DNA of 64,000 bases from Straminergon stramineum (GCA_963920665.1 OY987268.1:14758501-14822500), one strand, 5' to 3'; shown: positions 1-11,874, counted from the stretch's first letter. Numbers and translations are program-made. Notes: a model not told the origin generated them from the sequence alone.

Positions 1-23
1 TAGTCTCTTCCATCCATGGACAC

Positions 24-640
24 TTAGAAGCATAAAAATCTACAGACATGGCTGTTCCAGTGCTTCATACCAAAACCCCACCAATTTTCAAGCAGCCTAA
101 CGCAGGGAACCACGCTCAGACTCCCACTTGAGCACATGTTCAGTATGCATACCTTAATTATGACGGTGAGCATCCAAGAGCACCGAGGGGCGTCTCCCTC
201 GCTTGTAAGACACTCTCCAGCGACGAAATGACATAGCACAGAAGTACTACTCCACAGGCAAGAACAACGTCACAGGTATGAGAGCACTGCCTCATCTTCT
301 TCCTTCCTGTGTGCATAAGCTCGTAGGACGCACTTCAGAAACGCAGAAGCTCGAGAACTGCCAACAAACTGATGCAGAGGGGCAACAAAAACTTAAGCTT
401 TCTGTAGAAAAGTTGGAGAGGCTGCTGGGGTTTGGGGGGGAAGATGGGCGTCGTCAGAGGAGGGCCAATGGGGAGCCTGGCACGATGGTGGCGTAGCTGT
501 GGTCAGGAGTGGCTGTACTGGCACCGGTAGTGGCGGACTTGCAGACGAGAATAAGGTTGCGTGAGGACCACGCACAGGAGGGCCCAGCCAGTGTGAAGTA
601 CTGTACGTTGGGGTCAGATTCATTAGAGCCCATACGGAAA
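24..640. other. GC-richer conserved segment, possible exon remnant
   Basis: This is much less AT-rich than its surroundings and is shared with 48139-48765. Both copies keep a plus-strand frame (278-496 here) whose peptide includes TSETQKLENCQ and LERLLGFGG, and a minus-strand 71-residue frame (24-239) starting MLCHFVAGECL. One indel between the copies is 9 bases, in frame; others (14 and 4 bases) are not. I do not recognise a product. It may be an old exon, a promoter/CpG-rich segment, or transposon sequence. Confidence 0.35.
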
Positions 641-1009
641 GCATTTTTTTTCAGTTTATTTCCCTCTGGTTAACTGGATACAGGATTTCTAGAGTTTCAT
701 TCTACAGGATTCGGAATATCTTATGACCTTTAGCATAGTTGAGAATATTCTATGGCCTTCAGTACTGTAGTTTAACAATATTATTGGCACCTGGGGCTTT
801 ATCAATACGTGTGATTTTACTACTACTCATGGCTTTGGCTTCATGGTTTTTTTGAGGATTCTAAATTTTTTTTATTAATATTTTTTCCACTATTAAATTA
901 TGTCATGTTATAATTTTTGAAAATTTCAATACATGCCATATTTATTTATATTTTGACTTAATTTTTCATGAATCTAACCCTAGCATAGGGTAGTTGGCAT
1001 ATGGTAATT

Positions 1010-1876
1010 TAGTGTACACTAATATGCCTTGTGCCATTGGTATAGTCAAAATAAAAGTGAAGTATTTTTTTAGTTTTTTAACTCATAAAAACTTCAAAAT
1101 TCAATAACTTTCACAATGTAGGTTCAAATGCCATGAAACAAGCAATTTAAAAAAAAAAATCTAATAGTGTAGATGTTTAAAGAACTTGCTTATTAGTGTG
1201 CTTACCAATTTTGACTGTAAAATGTTATAGGAGTCGTGAGATAATAACAAGAGAAATGTGCATATCCTATTTTTTGTATGATGCCCCTTCGCACAATATT
1301 TGAGAAATTTGCATACAAGAGTTTGGGGGGATTGGAGGTGACATGAACAACTAAAAATTCTAATAGCACACAAAAATGCACTTCCAAAAATCTTAAGTTC
1401 AAATGAAGAGCTACCAAATTCATTAGACAATTCACCTTGCAATTGTTGAAATGCGATTTTTTTCATGAGTAGATATTGCAAATAACTCCCAATCAACACT
1501 TGAATGTTTTGATTTTCAATGGAAAAAACCAGAAAAAAAAAATACTTTACTCTTTCCAATGGGACCATTTTCAAAGCAAATGGATAAAGACAATTTTTTA
1601 GGTCTCAAATCAAGTGAAATTGGCAAACTTTGTTGAAGGGTGGGAAATGAAGTATAACTACAAGCTTTACAATTCACTAATGGTACATACATGCCTTTGA
1701 AGACCTCTCAAAAATGAAATAATTACCTTTTTCAATGAAAAATTAAAGTTTTCAATGATTCACCTTCAAAATTGCCTATAATTTTTGTTCGAAATGGTCA
1801 AAGGAATATAATTGTCTATCCAAAAAAAAGCCTAAATATCATATCGACCATATAGAGTCAATTGGGCTAGTAGGGG
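1010..1876 (+). mobile_element. TTAA-type miniature element, family A, old copy
   Basis: It matches the element at 61382 onward and the reverse of 11102-11870 from about 1160 to its right end, which reads TAGGGG followed by TTAA at 1877-1880. The left end is decayed and is placed only approximately. The copy at about 49770-52114 is the same insertion, so it predates the segmental duplication. There is no transposase frame. Confidence 0.5.
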
Positions 1877-2763
1877 TTAAAGGATGTTGCAAGCCCTACA
1901 AGCAATTTGAATGTCAAAACTTGAATTTCTATGTAGTTCTTGATTTCAAATTCTTTTGAGATTTACTAAAGAATTTTGCTCCAATAATCTACTTCTTAGT
2001 TCATTTTCATTTTTTTCAAAATGATGATATTTAGACTTTTTGAGACACTTTAAAGATAGCATCTTGAAAGCTCAAATCACACCTCTTTTGAATTATCTCT
2101 ATCGAATTTCTCTTGGCGTTAGCTCTAGCAATACAACAATTTACACCGTGATGTTTGTCACTATTATTTCCATTTTTTGAATAGAAATTTTATAATATTT
2201 AAAACATTTTGTAATTTCTATGATTTTCACGAAGTGATTTTTTTTAAATCATATAAAATTCAATTTGATGTTTTTAATTATGAAAAAATATGAGGATAAA
2301 TCCTGCATGTGAAAAATATAAAAGTTTTGAAATGTGTATTTTAACTACTTTAACCCTTGAAGACAACATGGCACCTCTAATCATGCCTGAATCACTTTGA
2401 CCATGAACTACTCACATTGAAAAGGGACTTTGTAAGAAAAGAAATGAAGTCATCACACTGGATGCAAATAGTATGTGGGTGCAAATTTCAGAATTTCATT
2501 TACATCTAATTTTGAAGCCTAGAATTGGAGTGATCTCACTAATTTCTAAATCGAGTTCTTTCCCTTTTTAAGTCTTTAATTGAGAAGTCATTCTATTATC
2601 GTAGTAAGTTATGCTTGTCTGTTCACGCCAGCTTTGATAAATTTTGTATGAAACTTCAGGGTGACTGTATTGTACTTTAATTTATCATACTGTACAGGCT
2701 TGACTGAGCTGTGGCATTTGAACTTCCACTCTTGCTGAGCTTAAGCTTTAAGTTACTTCCTAA

Positions 2764-2815
2764 AAGTTCTTTTTTTTTTTTGAAACAAATGAAACGAGTT
2801 CCATAGCAGAAGGAA
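2764..2815 (-). mobile_element. Extremely truncated LINE 3' end (52 bp) with target duplication
   Basis: A T-run (an A-tail on the minus strand) is followed by GAAACAAATGAAACGAGTTC, which matches the 3' end of the LINE at 53014-54357. The 10-base sequence TACTTCCTAA flanks it at 2754-2763 and 2816-2825. Copy 2 lacks the insertion at about 54413. Confidence 0.7.
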
Positions 2816-3576
2816 TACTTCCTAAGTTAAGTTAGACTCGGTCCTTGCAGGTCAGCCATTGTAGATTTTGTGTTGAAAATATTCCTTTGTACATGTGATA
2901 TTAAGTTACCTGATTTTGCTGTGGCCTAGGGTGAACTTCCACATTTGAGGAATTAAAGGTGGAAGCACAGGGGTTCTACTATCATTTATTTTAGGCAGTG
3001 CAGAAAGCATAATCACTGGAAGGATGGAGCTATTTCTATCCATGTGAATGGATAAAATTTACAATTTATGGATGAAGTTTTGTTTATTCATCTAGAATGG
3101 TGTACATTCATCCAAAAGACAATGATACTGTCTTAAGAATGGGTAGTAAATTAGTGATTTCATCCATTGAAAAGCAAGTATACTTCACCAAATATTCTCT
3201 CTAAAAAATTTCATTGCTTTTTAACAAAAATCCACTCAAAAAGGCAACCCTATAGAAGCACTGCTTGCACTTGAAACTTGGTTAGAAAAGTTATTTTCAT
3301 GGAACTTTAATACTTCTTGTCATGTAGGTCTGGTCCACCTCTTACTGCTCAAGTCAACCCTTAAAGAACATTTCATATTTGGACTTGGTCAAACTTCATT
3401 AGATGTCAAGCCTAAGGTGTATGACTTATTTCCAACAATGTTAAGCATTTCAGCATATGTCCAATTGAATGATGGTGGGGGGCATAATTATCTCCGGTCA
3501 AGGAATAGAAATAATGAAGATTGCACTCTTTTTTGCTAATTTTTCATAAAACAAGCTTGGAATTAGAAGAAATTAA

Positions 3577-4138
3577 TCCCTAAAGCCCAGAGGCCTATTT
3601 TGGGCAGAAATTGTGAAAAATTGCTACTTTTTAGGGCAGTGAGAAAAAAATGAGAAGAAATTTTATTTTTTTTCCAAAATTCAACCATACAAATTTGTAC
3701 TAGACTACTATGAGAATGTGTGGAAAAAATTTCAGATCCTTTGACCGCACGGATTGAAAGATTATAACATTGGAAGTTAGAAGAATAAGTGTTTTTTTCG
3801 ACCTTGCCCAATGGAGCCAACATCCTTTAACTCCTCCTAGAGTGAGATTTTTACACTACACATGATTGGACATTTGCACCTTGTATCATGTAAGCTATAT
3901 ACCTGCCAAAATTCAAAAGTAAATGAGGAGTTTTGTAAAAGCTATCCAATCAAAAGAAATAGATTAGGGCAACATAACTTTTGATCCGGGCACCCAATCG
4001 AAAAAAATGCTATTCCCACTTAGGGGTACATGTTCACACTTTGTATCAAAATTTGAAGAACATCCAACCAAAATTGACTTCATAGGAACCTACTTAGATT
4101 CTCAATTGTTTGTTCAATGGACAATTGTCCTCTAGGAA
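3577..4138 (+). mobile_element. TTAA-type miniature element, family B, old copy
   Basis: It begins TCCCTAAAGC after TTAA (3573-3576) and ends near TCCTCTAGGA before a mutated GTAA. It matches 55183-55752 (the same insertion in copy 2) and the fresher family B elements at 50856-51420 (reversed) and 62077-62629. There is no transposase; the minus-strand open frame at 3563-3823 lies in it by chance. Confidence 0.65.
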
Positions 4139-4216
4139 GTAAGAAAGTGTATATTATAGTTTGACTTGTTCTTGATGTATATGCAAACCTATTTTCAAAA
4201 ATGACAACTAAAAATT

Positions 4217-4281
4217 GATCTTAGCAACTTCATAAGGTGACAATTTGTTATTTGTCACACAATAATGAAGTTACTAAGACC
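4217..4281. repeat. Imperfect hairpin, about 26-bp stem
   Basis: The left arm GATCTTAGCAACTTCAT and the right arm ATGAAGTTACTAAGACC are near-complementary around a short AT-rich loop. The same hairpin survives in the second copy at 55833-55897. It could be a small-RNA precursor or the remains of a foldback element. Confidence 0.5.
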
Positions 4282-4284
4282 ACA

Positions 4285-5788
4285 TCATATTCCCCTCATT
4301 CATGAAAATAGATCACCCTATCTTGCACAAATGGGATTGGGGTTGGAAACATGTTGTATACCTTATGAGGAAAGAGACACTAATACAATTGTCGAAAAAT
4401 TACAACCTTGATTGTAGATATTGATGTGGGTTGAGAAAAGCACAATATTTCTAACATTTGTTACAACAACATGACAAAACAAAAATCTCAAAAACTTGGT
4501 GTTGGTAGTAAGGGAACTACATCTGATTGTATCCCAAGAAGCAATTGAGCAATGTTCCTACCAACCCCTAGAAGACCAAGTATCCCCGTGGGACACTACA
4601 AAGTTTAGTTAGGTTCCTCTAATCTCAATTTCTAATGTGATTTTTTTGAAACTTTTTTTGAAGATAGAAAACTACATTAGCTTTTGGAGAATATAATCCA
4701 ATCAATGTTCGAAAGCAAAAGTTATGCCACTTGAGTCCAAAACAAAGGCCATTGGAAAGTACATAAATGTCAAAATAAAAATTTTAAATTTTTATTTCTC
4801 ATAGAATTTTTTTTTGTCTATATGAAAAGATTCTATTCATTATAATTGGGACTTGTAATGAGAAAGTTATAGGCAATCTTGTACGTGTTTTGAGCAATCT
4901 AAGTATCTTCTTGAAAAAATAACTTATAGGATTTATTTTTTAATGCAATTTTCTTAATTTTTTCCAAAAAGAATTGTTCCACAAGGTTAAGTTTCCTTGC
5001 ATTGCTAGAACAATCTCACTATTGGGATTATTGTGTTCAATTCCATCTTAGAGATATTAATGATTTCAATTTTTGTTCAATCTCAAACCTATATTCTACT
5101 TAACAATTTTTTAGAGAATGAAAATTTAGTGAATTTTTTGAATTTTTTTCCTAAACTTCCAATTCAATTTCATAACAATTTATTGCTTGATTTAAAATTT
5201 GTAGTACAAAAAATCTTAGTTGAAAAGATTCAAAGTCAAAAAATCTAGTCCCCAAAAGAGCAAAAAATTGATTTTCTTCACTTGAAACATGGATAGATAT
5301 CTTGCAATCTTTGTGGTCAAAGTTTTTGAAATTCTATCACACATTCTTAAAATTGTCTAGTGCAAGATCCTCCAATTAGATATGGAAAAAAAGAAATTTT
5401 CAAGTTTTTGCATCTTGCAATAGAAATGGCAATTTTGAGTGCTTTTTGCCAAAAGAAAAAGGTCTTAATTCTTAAGGGGTGAAATTACTTTAATTCTTTG
5501 TTGGAAGTCAAGAGAGTCACTATTCTAAATTCTCTTTTTAGGAATTATTTGAAGACTATGTCCGAATAAACTATGAAAAATCAAAGTGCCAAAAAAAAAC
5601 CCGTGGGCTCTTATTCTAGGGTCTTACGAATAGAGACAAATACATTATTTTTACGCAAAAATTTGTAGGAGACGATTAGAAAAGACCACAATTAGGTGCC
5701 ATTATCTTAGCAAACAAACAATCATCCTAAACCTCTAAGAGAAGGATTACCAAATAAAATTAACCTCAAATGCTCACATTTCAAGGAT
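4285..5788. other. AT-rich shared DNA, no gene recognised
   Basis: This is shared with copy 2 (about 55900-56502 and 60044-60949). Only short chance frames are present, such as 5033-5248. In copy 2 the Tc1-type transposon sits at the position equal to about 4881 here; the TA of CTTGTACGTG is its empty site. Confidence 0.6.
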
Positions 5789-5807
5789 GCAAACCAGAAT
5801 CACTCAC

Positions 5808-5900
5808 CTTGCTCCTGGAAATTTGAAGCTCCTCCAGGTTTACAAGCCTTGACATTGAGCAATGGAGACAAAAGATTTGAGCATTCTCAAACAATGAGCT
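5808..5900 (-). pseudogene. Possible exon fragment with LRR-like peptide
   Basis: Read on the minus strand, this frame encodes SRLVNLEELQISRSK and then meets a strong splice donor (AAG followed by GTGAGT, boundary at 5808/5807). The peptide resembles one leucine-rich repeat. No continuing exon was found and copy 2 lacks the segment. It may be a leftover of a resistance-type gene or a coincidence. Confidence 0.25.
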
Positions 5901-6380
5901 GAGTTGATAGTCCAAAAATTAAGGTTCAACTTCAGTAAAAACTAGAGCAAATTGGAAGCATTAAATCAAGTGTTTGTGGCATCCGTACCTGTGAGATTTT
6001 CTTTTTCTTTTTTTTAACCTGACAGATTCTTGATATCCGGCTTCTTGGAAGCTTATAGTCGATTATAATAACCTCCATCACATAATTTGATAAGTATTAA
6101 TTGTTCATTTCATTGCTCAATTCATTGTTCATTTTATTGTTCCATTTCATTGATTCATTGATTCATTACAAAACTTCTGAACCCTGCAAAAGGCAGTTTC
6201 AGTTTCAGCACCCCTGCAGTGCAAATACAGAACAAATTTAAAATATTAATTAATTAATTAAATTTCAAATTGCCAATCTGATGCGGCACTAGTAGCTGTC
6301 TCGGTAGCTTTGTTCTCAGGCTGCTCCAAACCACCTACAGTGGTGCTCAAGTGATTTTATTCATTTTCTCAAACCTGTTT

Positions 6381-6689
6381 GTTTTTTTCTGAAACACATG
6401 GACAATTTCCATTGATAAGGGGGAAACGTACACAGAACCAGAGGACAAGTCCTCGGCGGCAATTTTTAAATTTTAAGAGCAAAGCAAAATTTTCTTCTTT
6501 TTCTTTTTTTTTTCAAGGCAAAACAAGGAACAGGGCAAGGGAACCGCAGGGCCCCCAACCAGCCAGGACCAACCCGATCCAGGGCAGGAGAGAGACAGGC
6601 CGGAAGCCTAAGCCACCCGGGAGGAAGGGAGAGATCTTGAGGCCGAAGGCCTCTCAAGAGAAGCACCCCATTGGGGGATGATTCAACTT
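6381..6689 (-). mobile_element. LINE 3'-end fragments (one or two)
   Basis: The stretch TTTTTTTCTGAAACACATGG at about 6383 resembles the 3' end of the LINE at 53014. A second T-rich tail near 6497-6520 precedes a GC-rich stretch (about 6520-6685), suggesting two overlapping truncated LINE ends on the minus strand. It interrupts the exon-like frame at 6690-6897. I could not identify target duplications. Open frames on both strands here have skewed composition and look non-functional. Confidence 0.45.
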
Positions 6690-6897
6690 CCACTGCACCT
6701 GCTGCTGTGCTCTGACACCAAAAAGATCAAACTGAAGCCATGTGTTGTCGAAATGACGAAGAAATATGTTGACCTTGTCAGGATAGAGCTCACACAAATT
6801 CGCCGTTTTGAACCATGCCACCCGAGCATCTTCGATAAATGCTTCCCAAAGAACTAGCTCGAGTTTATGGAAGGACTGGGCCTCATTGTTGACAAAC
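6690..6897 (-). pseudogene. Unrecognised coding-exon fragment cut by LINE DNA
   Basis: The minus strand is open for about 68 codons, with a composition unlike the AT-rich surroundings. The peptide includes SFHKLELVLWEAFIEDARVA and, further on, FLRHFDNTWLQFDLFGVRAQ. A plausible splice acceptor (ATAACAG) precedes it at 6898-6904. The frame runs into LINE-derived sequence at about 6690. A second minus-strand open stretch at about 6250-6350 (LSTTVGGLEQPENKATETAT) may be a later part of the same broken gene. I do not recognise the family. Copy 2 has lost this part. Confidence 0.4.
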
Positions 6898-7204
6898 CTG
6901 TTATTTTTAGTTACTACTGATCTGGTTCAGGCAACTGACTTGCTGGACAAAGTTGTGAGCTCTGGAATGGTAACTGAGGTAGCTTTGGGTTACCATTAAG
7001 TGAAACAACAAGTGAAAAATGGCTTCTTCTTAATTGATGAACAACAGCTAGGTTCAGGATTTGTTGCTTACAAGTTTATGTGTATTAGGAGACTTGTGAA
7101 ATTTGTGGTTCTTTATTTCCTTGCGAGAACTATGACACGTTGTTAGTAAGCTTAAGACACCTCGCATGCGACATCTAACATCATAATTTGATGTTGGTTG
7201 TTAT

Positions 7205-8560
7205 GGGTGAAGATGAGGCTTACTACCTCGAGGAACAATTGAATTTTGTGACATTTCTCACCCTATTCAAAGATTTTAGTGCCATGGGAAGTTTTTGAAG
7301 ACTCTTCATAGGCTATGATTTACCATCTGGATAATTTGTCTAAATGTGGCTTTATTATATAGCTTTTTTGACACATTGAGTCTTATTTTTTTTCAAAATA
7401 GTTCAAGAAAGCTTTGGAAATTATTGGGACACTTTCTTGCATTTGTCCTTTTTTGCTATATTGGTTTGATACTAGTTTATGACTATATCATATACGAAAT
7501 TGCTCATGAAAAAAATTGATGGTACTTAGGATAGTTTTGGGAAAAAAATGGTATCGTTTGTTGTCTGAAAAGATATACAATGGAAATGCTCAAATAAGTG
7601 CATGTTCGAGGATGTTTTAGAGAAAGCTTTTTTTTCCACTATAATTGCACCGATGCTGTGCAGACTCACGAGCTTTTGCAAGACTCATAATTTTCCTAAT
7701 GTGTTCAATTTATTGTTCAAAAGTGTAAGAAATGAGTACTTGAGTGTTTCTATTAGTGCAAGCTTCCCAAATTGACAATGCATTTCAACTCCTATACATA
7801 ATTATGGAAGTGGCTACTTTTGACCATTTTAGCACTAAGGGGTTGATGATGTAAATATGAGATGCTCTAGGGCTTCCAAAATTGGTGATGTGTGAGATGT
7901 CATGAAAACAAGAAAGAAATGTCTTGTGTTCTTGAGTGGCATGTGTATTTTGGAGTTCGTATTGTTTACAAAGATTCTCTAAAAGTATTGTTATTGTACT
8001 TTGTTCAAACACTAATGGTTTAATATTCATTTGAAGATGACTATATGTATACAATATGGCTATTAGCAAAAAGTCCTATCTTTTCAATAGACAAAACCAC
8101 CATGAATAAGAGCCTTTTGCCATGTATCAATGGGTGGGTGCATTCACCAATACTAAATATAGAAAGTACTATTATGTTCCTTTTGTAGTGTGGAATGCAC
8201 GGATATCGATGGAATTCATTTTCCAATGATCAATAGAACTCTTCTTGTCTTTTAATACTTTTTGTGTCCATTGGGCTCACATGGTAGGAGGCCCTAGGTA
8301 GGTACCGTTCCAAATCAAGGTTCCCAAGATTGACCAAATGGGTGAAGTTGCACATTCCATCTACAATGATTAGATTATTGCTCTAGGGACTTAGCATTGT
8401 AAGGTTCCATAATCATGCATATCCAAAATCACAAAACCTAACTCAAAAAACAAAACAAAACAATTTAATGTTTCAAGGCTAACAACTAGGAGTGACTTGA
8501 ATTAAAAATCATCTTATTCTAGATTGCACAAAAGTATTATATTATATTATTAATTTGATA
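7205..8560. other. AT-rich stretch, no feature recognised
   Basis: There are short chance frames only (for example minus 7785-8069 and 8041-8226). I see no transposon ends and no coding signal. Confidence 0.5.
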
Positions 8561-9092
8561 CTCCCTATGTCCCGAAATGATCTTCTTGTTGGACAAAGTG
8601 TTCTAGATTAAGGCAAAAAATTACAATTTTAAAACCCATTTCACATTGTAAGTAGGGTTTGGTGCACTCCTCATGTCCTCTAAACTTTGAGCTTCAAAAC
8701 CCTTGTCAAACTATAGTTTTGGAGTATTGAAAGGTGGAATTTTTTGGACATTTTCAAGGAGCACCACTAGGCATATAATTGTTGAGTGTGAGGTTGTCGT
8801 TTTACAAGCAGTTAGTATGATCCCAAGACCATGTGTAGACCTTGGTACTACCTCCCAAAGTTTTATCTCTTTTAATTAGGAAACACTCAAAGAGATGCAA
8901 AAAATACGAATGAAGAGTGTTGATTGATATCTTTGATCAGTTAAGTTGTCTTTTGATTGATGATTGTATAGATTGGAAGGGAAACTATTGCTCGGAGTTA
9001 TTATACTAATCCCATATAACAATCAAAAGTCAAATTTTCCAATTCTCAACCTCATAAAGTGCAATACGAAGATCATTTTGGGATGGAGGGAG
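8561..9092. mobile_element. Stowaway-like MITE (TA target)
   Basis: The left end CTCCCTATGTCCCGAAATGA and the right end, read inverted as CTCCCTCCATCCCAAAATGA, form an imperfect terminal inverted repeat of about 25 bp. TA flanks both ends (8559-8560, 9093-9094). CTCCCTC-type ends and a TA target are typical of plant Stowaway/mariner miniature elements. It is 532 bp and has no transposase. Confidence 0.85.
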
Positions 9093-9897
9093 TAGTATGT
9101 AGTCATCCTCAAACATTGTTGAAGACCCAAGAATATAAGTTTAATGCAAAGAATCTATCCCTAGAGTAAATCAAAGATACTAGAGTTGACTTTCAAATAC
9201 TAAAATTAGCCAAATTTTACAAAAAAAGGCAAAAAATATGGAATTATGCTGGAAATGTGCAATAGTTGGAAGATGAGAATCATAATTGTTTGGACAAAAA
9301 ATAATTAGGGATAAACTCATGAAAAGTAGGAGCTACAACTTTTCTATTTTCGGAAAACTATTTTTAACAACTAATTTGAACTTCTTGGTTGGCAACAAGG
9401 CAAAGCTACTCTTTAATTGTAGTTTCTCCCAACCCACATAAAAAGTGAAAGTATCATGAAACTTCGTAAAAGCAATTTTCAACATTGGAAAACTCAAAAG
9501 TTCTTTCTCAATTCCAACACAATATGGAAGTTAGTTCTTAGATTGGTTCATCCCTAAACCTTAAGTATTATTCCCTACAAGGAAATGTCATTTTGTTTAG
9601 CTTCAATCATTACTTTGGATGAACGAGAAATTATTTGGACAAAAGTTTATCTCAAAGCACCATTTGACTTTGTTCATGCATCATGAAGAATACAACTTTA
9701 AGGCACTCATAAGAAAAGCAAGATGATTAAAAATTATTGACAAAATTGAACAACTAAATAAATTTAAACTTAGCTGAACTATTCAAATCTATGCTTATTA
9801 AGCATTGTTGTACTTTCAATGACTTTCAAGCCCAACTTTAATGTGAGCTAAGCTTGTGTTTAGCATTTTTGAGCAATAGCTAGAAGCACATTTTTAA
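9093..9897. other. AT-rich stretch, no feature recognised
   Basis: I see no open frame of note, no inverted-repeat ends and no tandem structure. Confidence 0.5.
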
Positions 9898-10440
9898 CCC
9901 CTAAAGGTTCAAAGTCTTGAAATGAATCTTCTAGAATATTGAATAAGTTCCTATGATGTCAGATTTTATTGCAATATTTGAAACCTTTAGGAGGAGTCAC
10001 TGAATGTACTATCTTTATGGGGATATAATTTTTATTTCACTTACTGCTTTGAAGAATTAATTATGCCTTTGTAAATACAAAATGCTTGACTCTAGGTAAT
10101 AAGAAAAAAAATTCAAAAATTCAAAATGAATATTTTGTAATTTTTTTCTTATAGAATATGTTTATGTTTTTTGAAAATATTTGTCTAATTCCATTTGGAT
10201 AAGTGATGTGAAATTATGAAGTGCCTTGTTTCCTAGGCAATTGGGGAATAATGTTTAGGATTTGTTTTACAATTCAATCTTCATAATTTTTCAAATTAAA
10301 ACACCTTCATGAGGTGGATTACTTGCTACAACAATTGACCATTAGGATTGACATGTTTCAATGCTATTTTAGAACTACAAAAACCTTGCCTTTTAATATG
10401 AAGCCATCAAAATTATGTCTATTTATAGGCTTAACTGAGT
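9898..10440 (+). mobile_element. Probable TTAA-type element fragment, family C-like
   Basis: TTAA (9894-9897) is followed by CCCCTAAAGG, the family tip. The interior at about 10320-10370 (ACCATTAGGATTGACATG) resembles family C elements at 47,290 and 50,380. I found no matching right end, so it appears truncated. Confidence 0.4.
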
Positions 10441-10610
10441 AGTGTCATATATAGATTAAAAATCTATGAAAGTGAGTGCAAGTCTATTGTATAAGTAGTG
10501 CTTGAGAATACAAATAACCCCATATCAAGGTAGAATGACATAAAGTTATACATCCATTGCTTGAAAAGAGCTTGTTTCCAAAAATTCTAAAACATGAACT
10601 CTTGATATGA

Positions 10611-10906
10611 AGGCTCAACCTCACCTATGCTCATCTCAAAATAAAAAAGAAGCTAATGTAATGTTTGTGAGGATGCACAAGGTGTCCTTTGTTGATGCCA
10701 ATTGCTATCTATGTCACAAATCAAAAAAATCCTAGAAAGGAAATGTAGTAAGCAAATGTTACAAATTAGAAAACAAATCTCAAGCCTAAACAAACTCCGA
10801 CCAAAAGATACCTTTGTTATTCTAGTTCAAGCTACAAGCTAGAATCTCAAAAGTTGCATACAAGTCCTCCTAACTTCAACAAAATTGAACTGCCACAAAA
10901 CAAGGA
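10611..10906 (+). repeat. Diverged direct repeat, unit 1 (with 12711-13000)
   Basis: It shares a stretch around GAGGATGCACAAGG and CCAATTGCTAT with 12711-13000 in the same orientation, at roughly two-thirds identity by eye. It may be part of a decayed LTR retrotransposon; no coding is recognisable. Confidence 0.5.
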
Positions 10907-11101
10907 AAGGAATCACTATTAGTTTCACTAGAAGAAAACCTTGTTGCTCTCAATACAATCTACAAATTTGCAAATTTGCAAATTTTGCATTGAAATTGAT
11001 GTTCCTATGTTACAGAAAACAAAAACGTCATCTAGATTGTGTTGAGAACAACAAGGTTTTCTTCTATTATTTGGAGGGAAATCCATGTAGAAGCCATTTA
11101 A

Positions 11102-11870
11102 CCCCTAACCATATATGGTCGATGTGAAATGTCAAGCTCATTTGAGGATGGGAAGTTAAATTCCTGTGATCGGTTTAAAATTTTTTACAGGCAGTTGTAA
11201 AGATTAACTACTGAATTTTTTAATTTTTCACAGGAAAAGGTAAATACTTGATTTTTCAGAGGTCCTCAAAGGCATATATGTATCTCAGAGGAAGAGGAAA
11301 GCTTGCCAATTTCACTTGATTTGAGATCTAAAAAGTTGTACTTATCCGTTTGCTTTGAAAATGGTCCCAATGGAACAAGTTAAGTGTTTTCATAATATTC
11401 ACCATTGAAAATTTAAACATGCAAATATTGATTTGGAGTTAATTGCGATTTCTACTTATCAAAAAAATTGTATTTCAACAATTGCAAGGTGGATTGTGTA
11501 ATGAGTTTGATAGCTCTTTATTTGAACTAAAGGTTTTGGGAAGTGCATATTAGTGTGCTAACACAATTTTTAGTTGGTCATGTCACCTCCAATCCCAAAA
11601 TAATCTTATATGAAAATTTCTAAAACATTGGTGGTGGGGGGCAAGATACTAAAAATAGAAATTATACATTTCTCTTGTTATTATCTCACAACTTCTATGC
11701 AATTTTTCTCTCAAAATTGGTAAGCATACTAAGAAGCAAGCTCTTTAGACATCCATACGGTTAGATTTTGAAAAATAAACATTTTTTTCATTGGGGATAA
11801 CTACAAGCTAATGCTCTTTTTTCATTGTCAAAAGTCAAAACACACTTGGAAAGGCTTGGGCATTTAGGGG
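11102..11870 (-). mobile_element. TTAA-type miniature element, family A
   Basis: It is bounded by TTAA (11098-11101) at the left and a mutated TTAC (11871-11874) at the right. Read on the minus strand it starts CCCCTAAATGCCCAAGCC and ends near CCATATATGGTTAGGGG, matching the element at 61382-62750. It is 769 bp with no open transposase frame. The TTAA target and CCCC/CCCT-type tips suggest piggyBac-like mobilisation in trans. Confidence 0.8.
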
Positions 11871-11874
11871 TTAC

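Larger units (their letters stand above)
1..7204 (+). repeat. Segmental direct duplication, copy 1 (left copy)
   Basis: This stretch aligns base by base, with small indels and roughly 90% identity by eye, with 48117-63944. The match starts at the window edge and probably continues outside it. It runs unbroken to about 5788. Copy 1 then has a private stretch (5789-6915) holding exon-like and LINE-derived DNA, and similarity resumes at about 6930-7204. Several transposons present in copy 2 are absent here, so this copy carries empty target sites at 670-673, 1177-1180, 2704-2719 and about 4881. It holds no intact gene that I recognise. Confidence 0.85.

Noticed and set aside
6379..6681. Plus-strand 100-residue frame rich in R, P and K
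   Set aside because: It lies antisense over LINE 3' fragments; its composition reflects GC-rich transposon DNA, not a gene.
7085..7290. Plus-strand text CEICGSLFPCENYDTLLVSL and GEDEAYYLEEQLNFVTFL, partly kept in copy 2 near 63850
   Set aside because: It is interrupted by a stop shared by both copies and matches no family I can name; too weak for a gene call.
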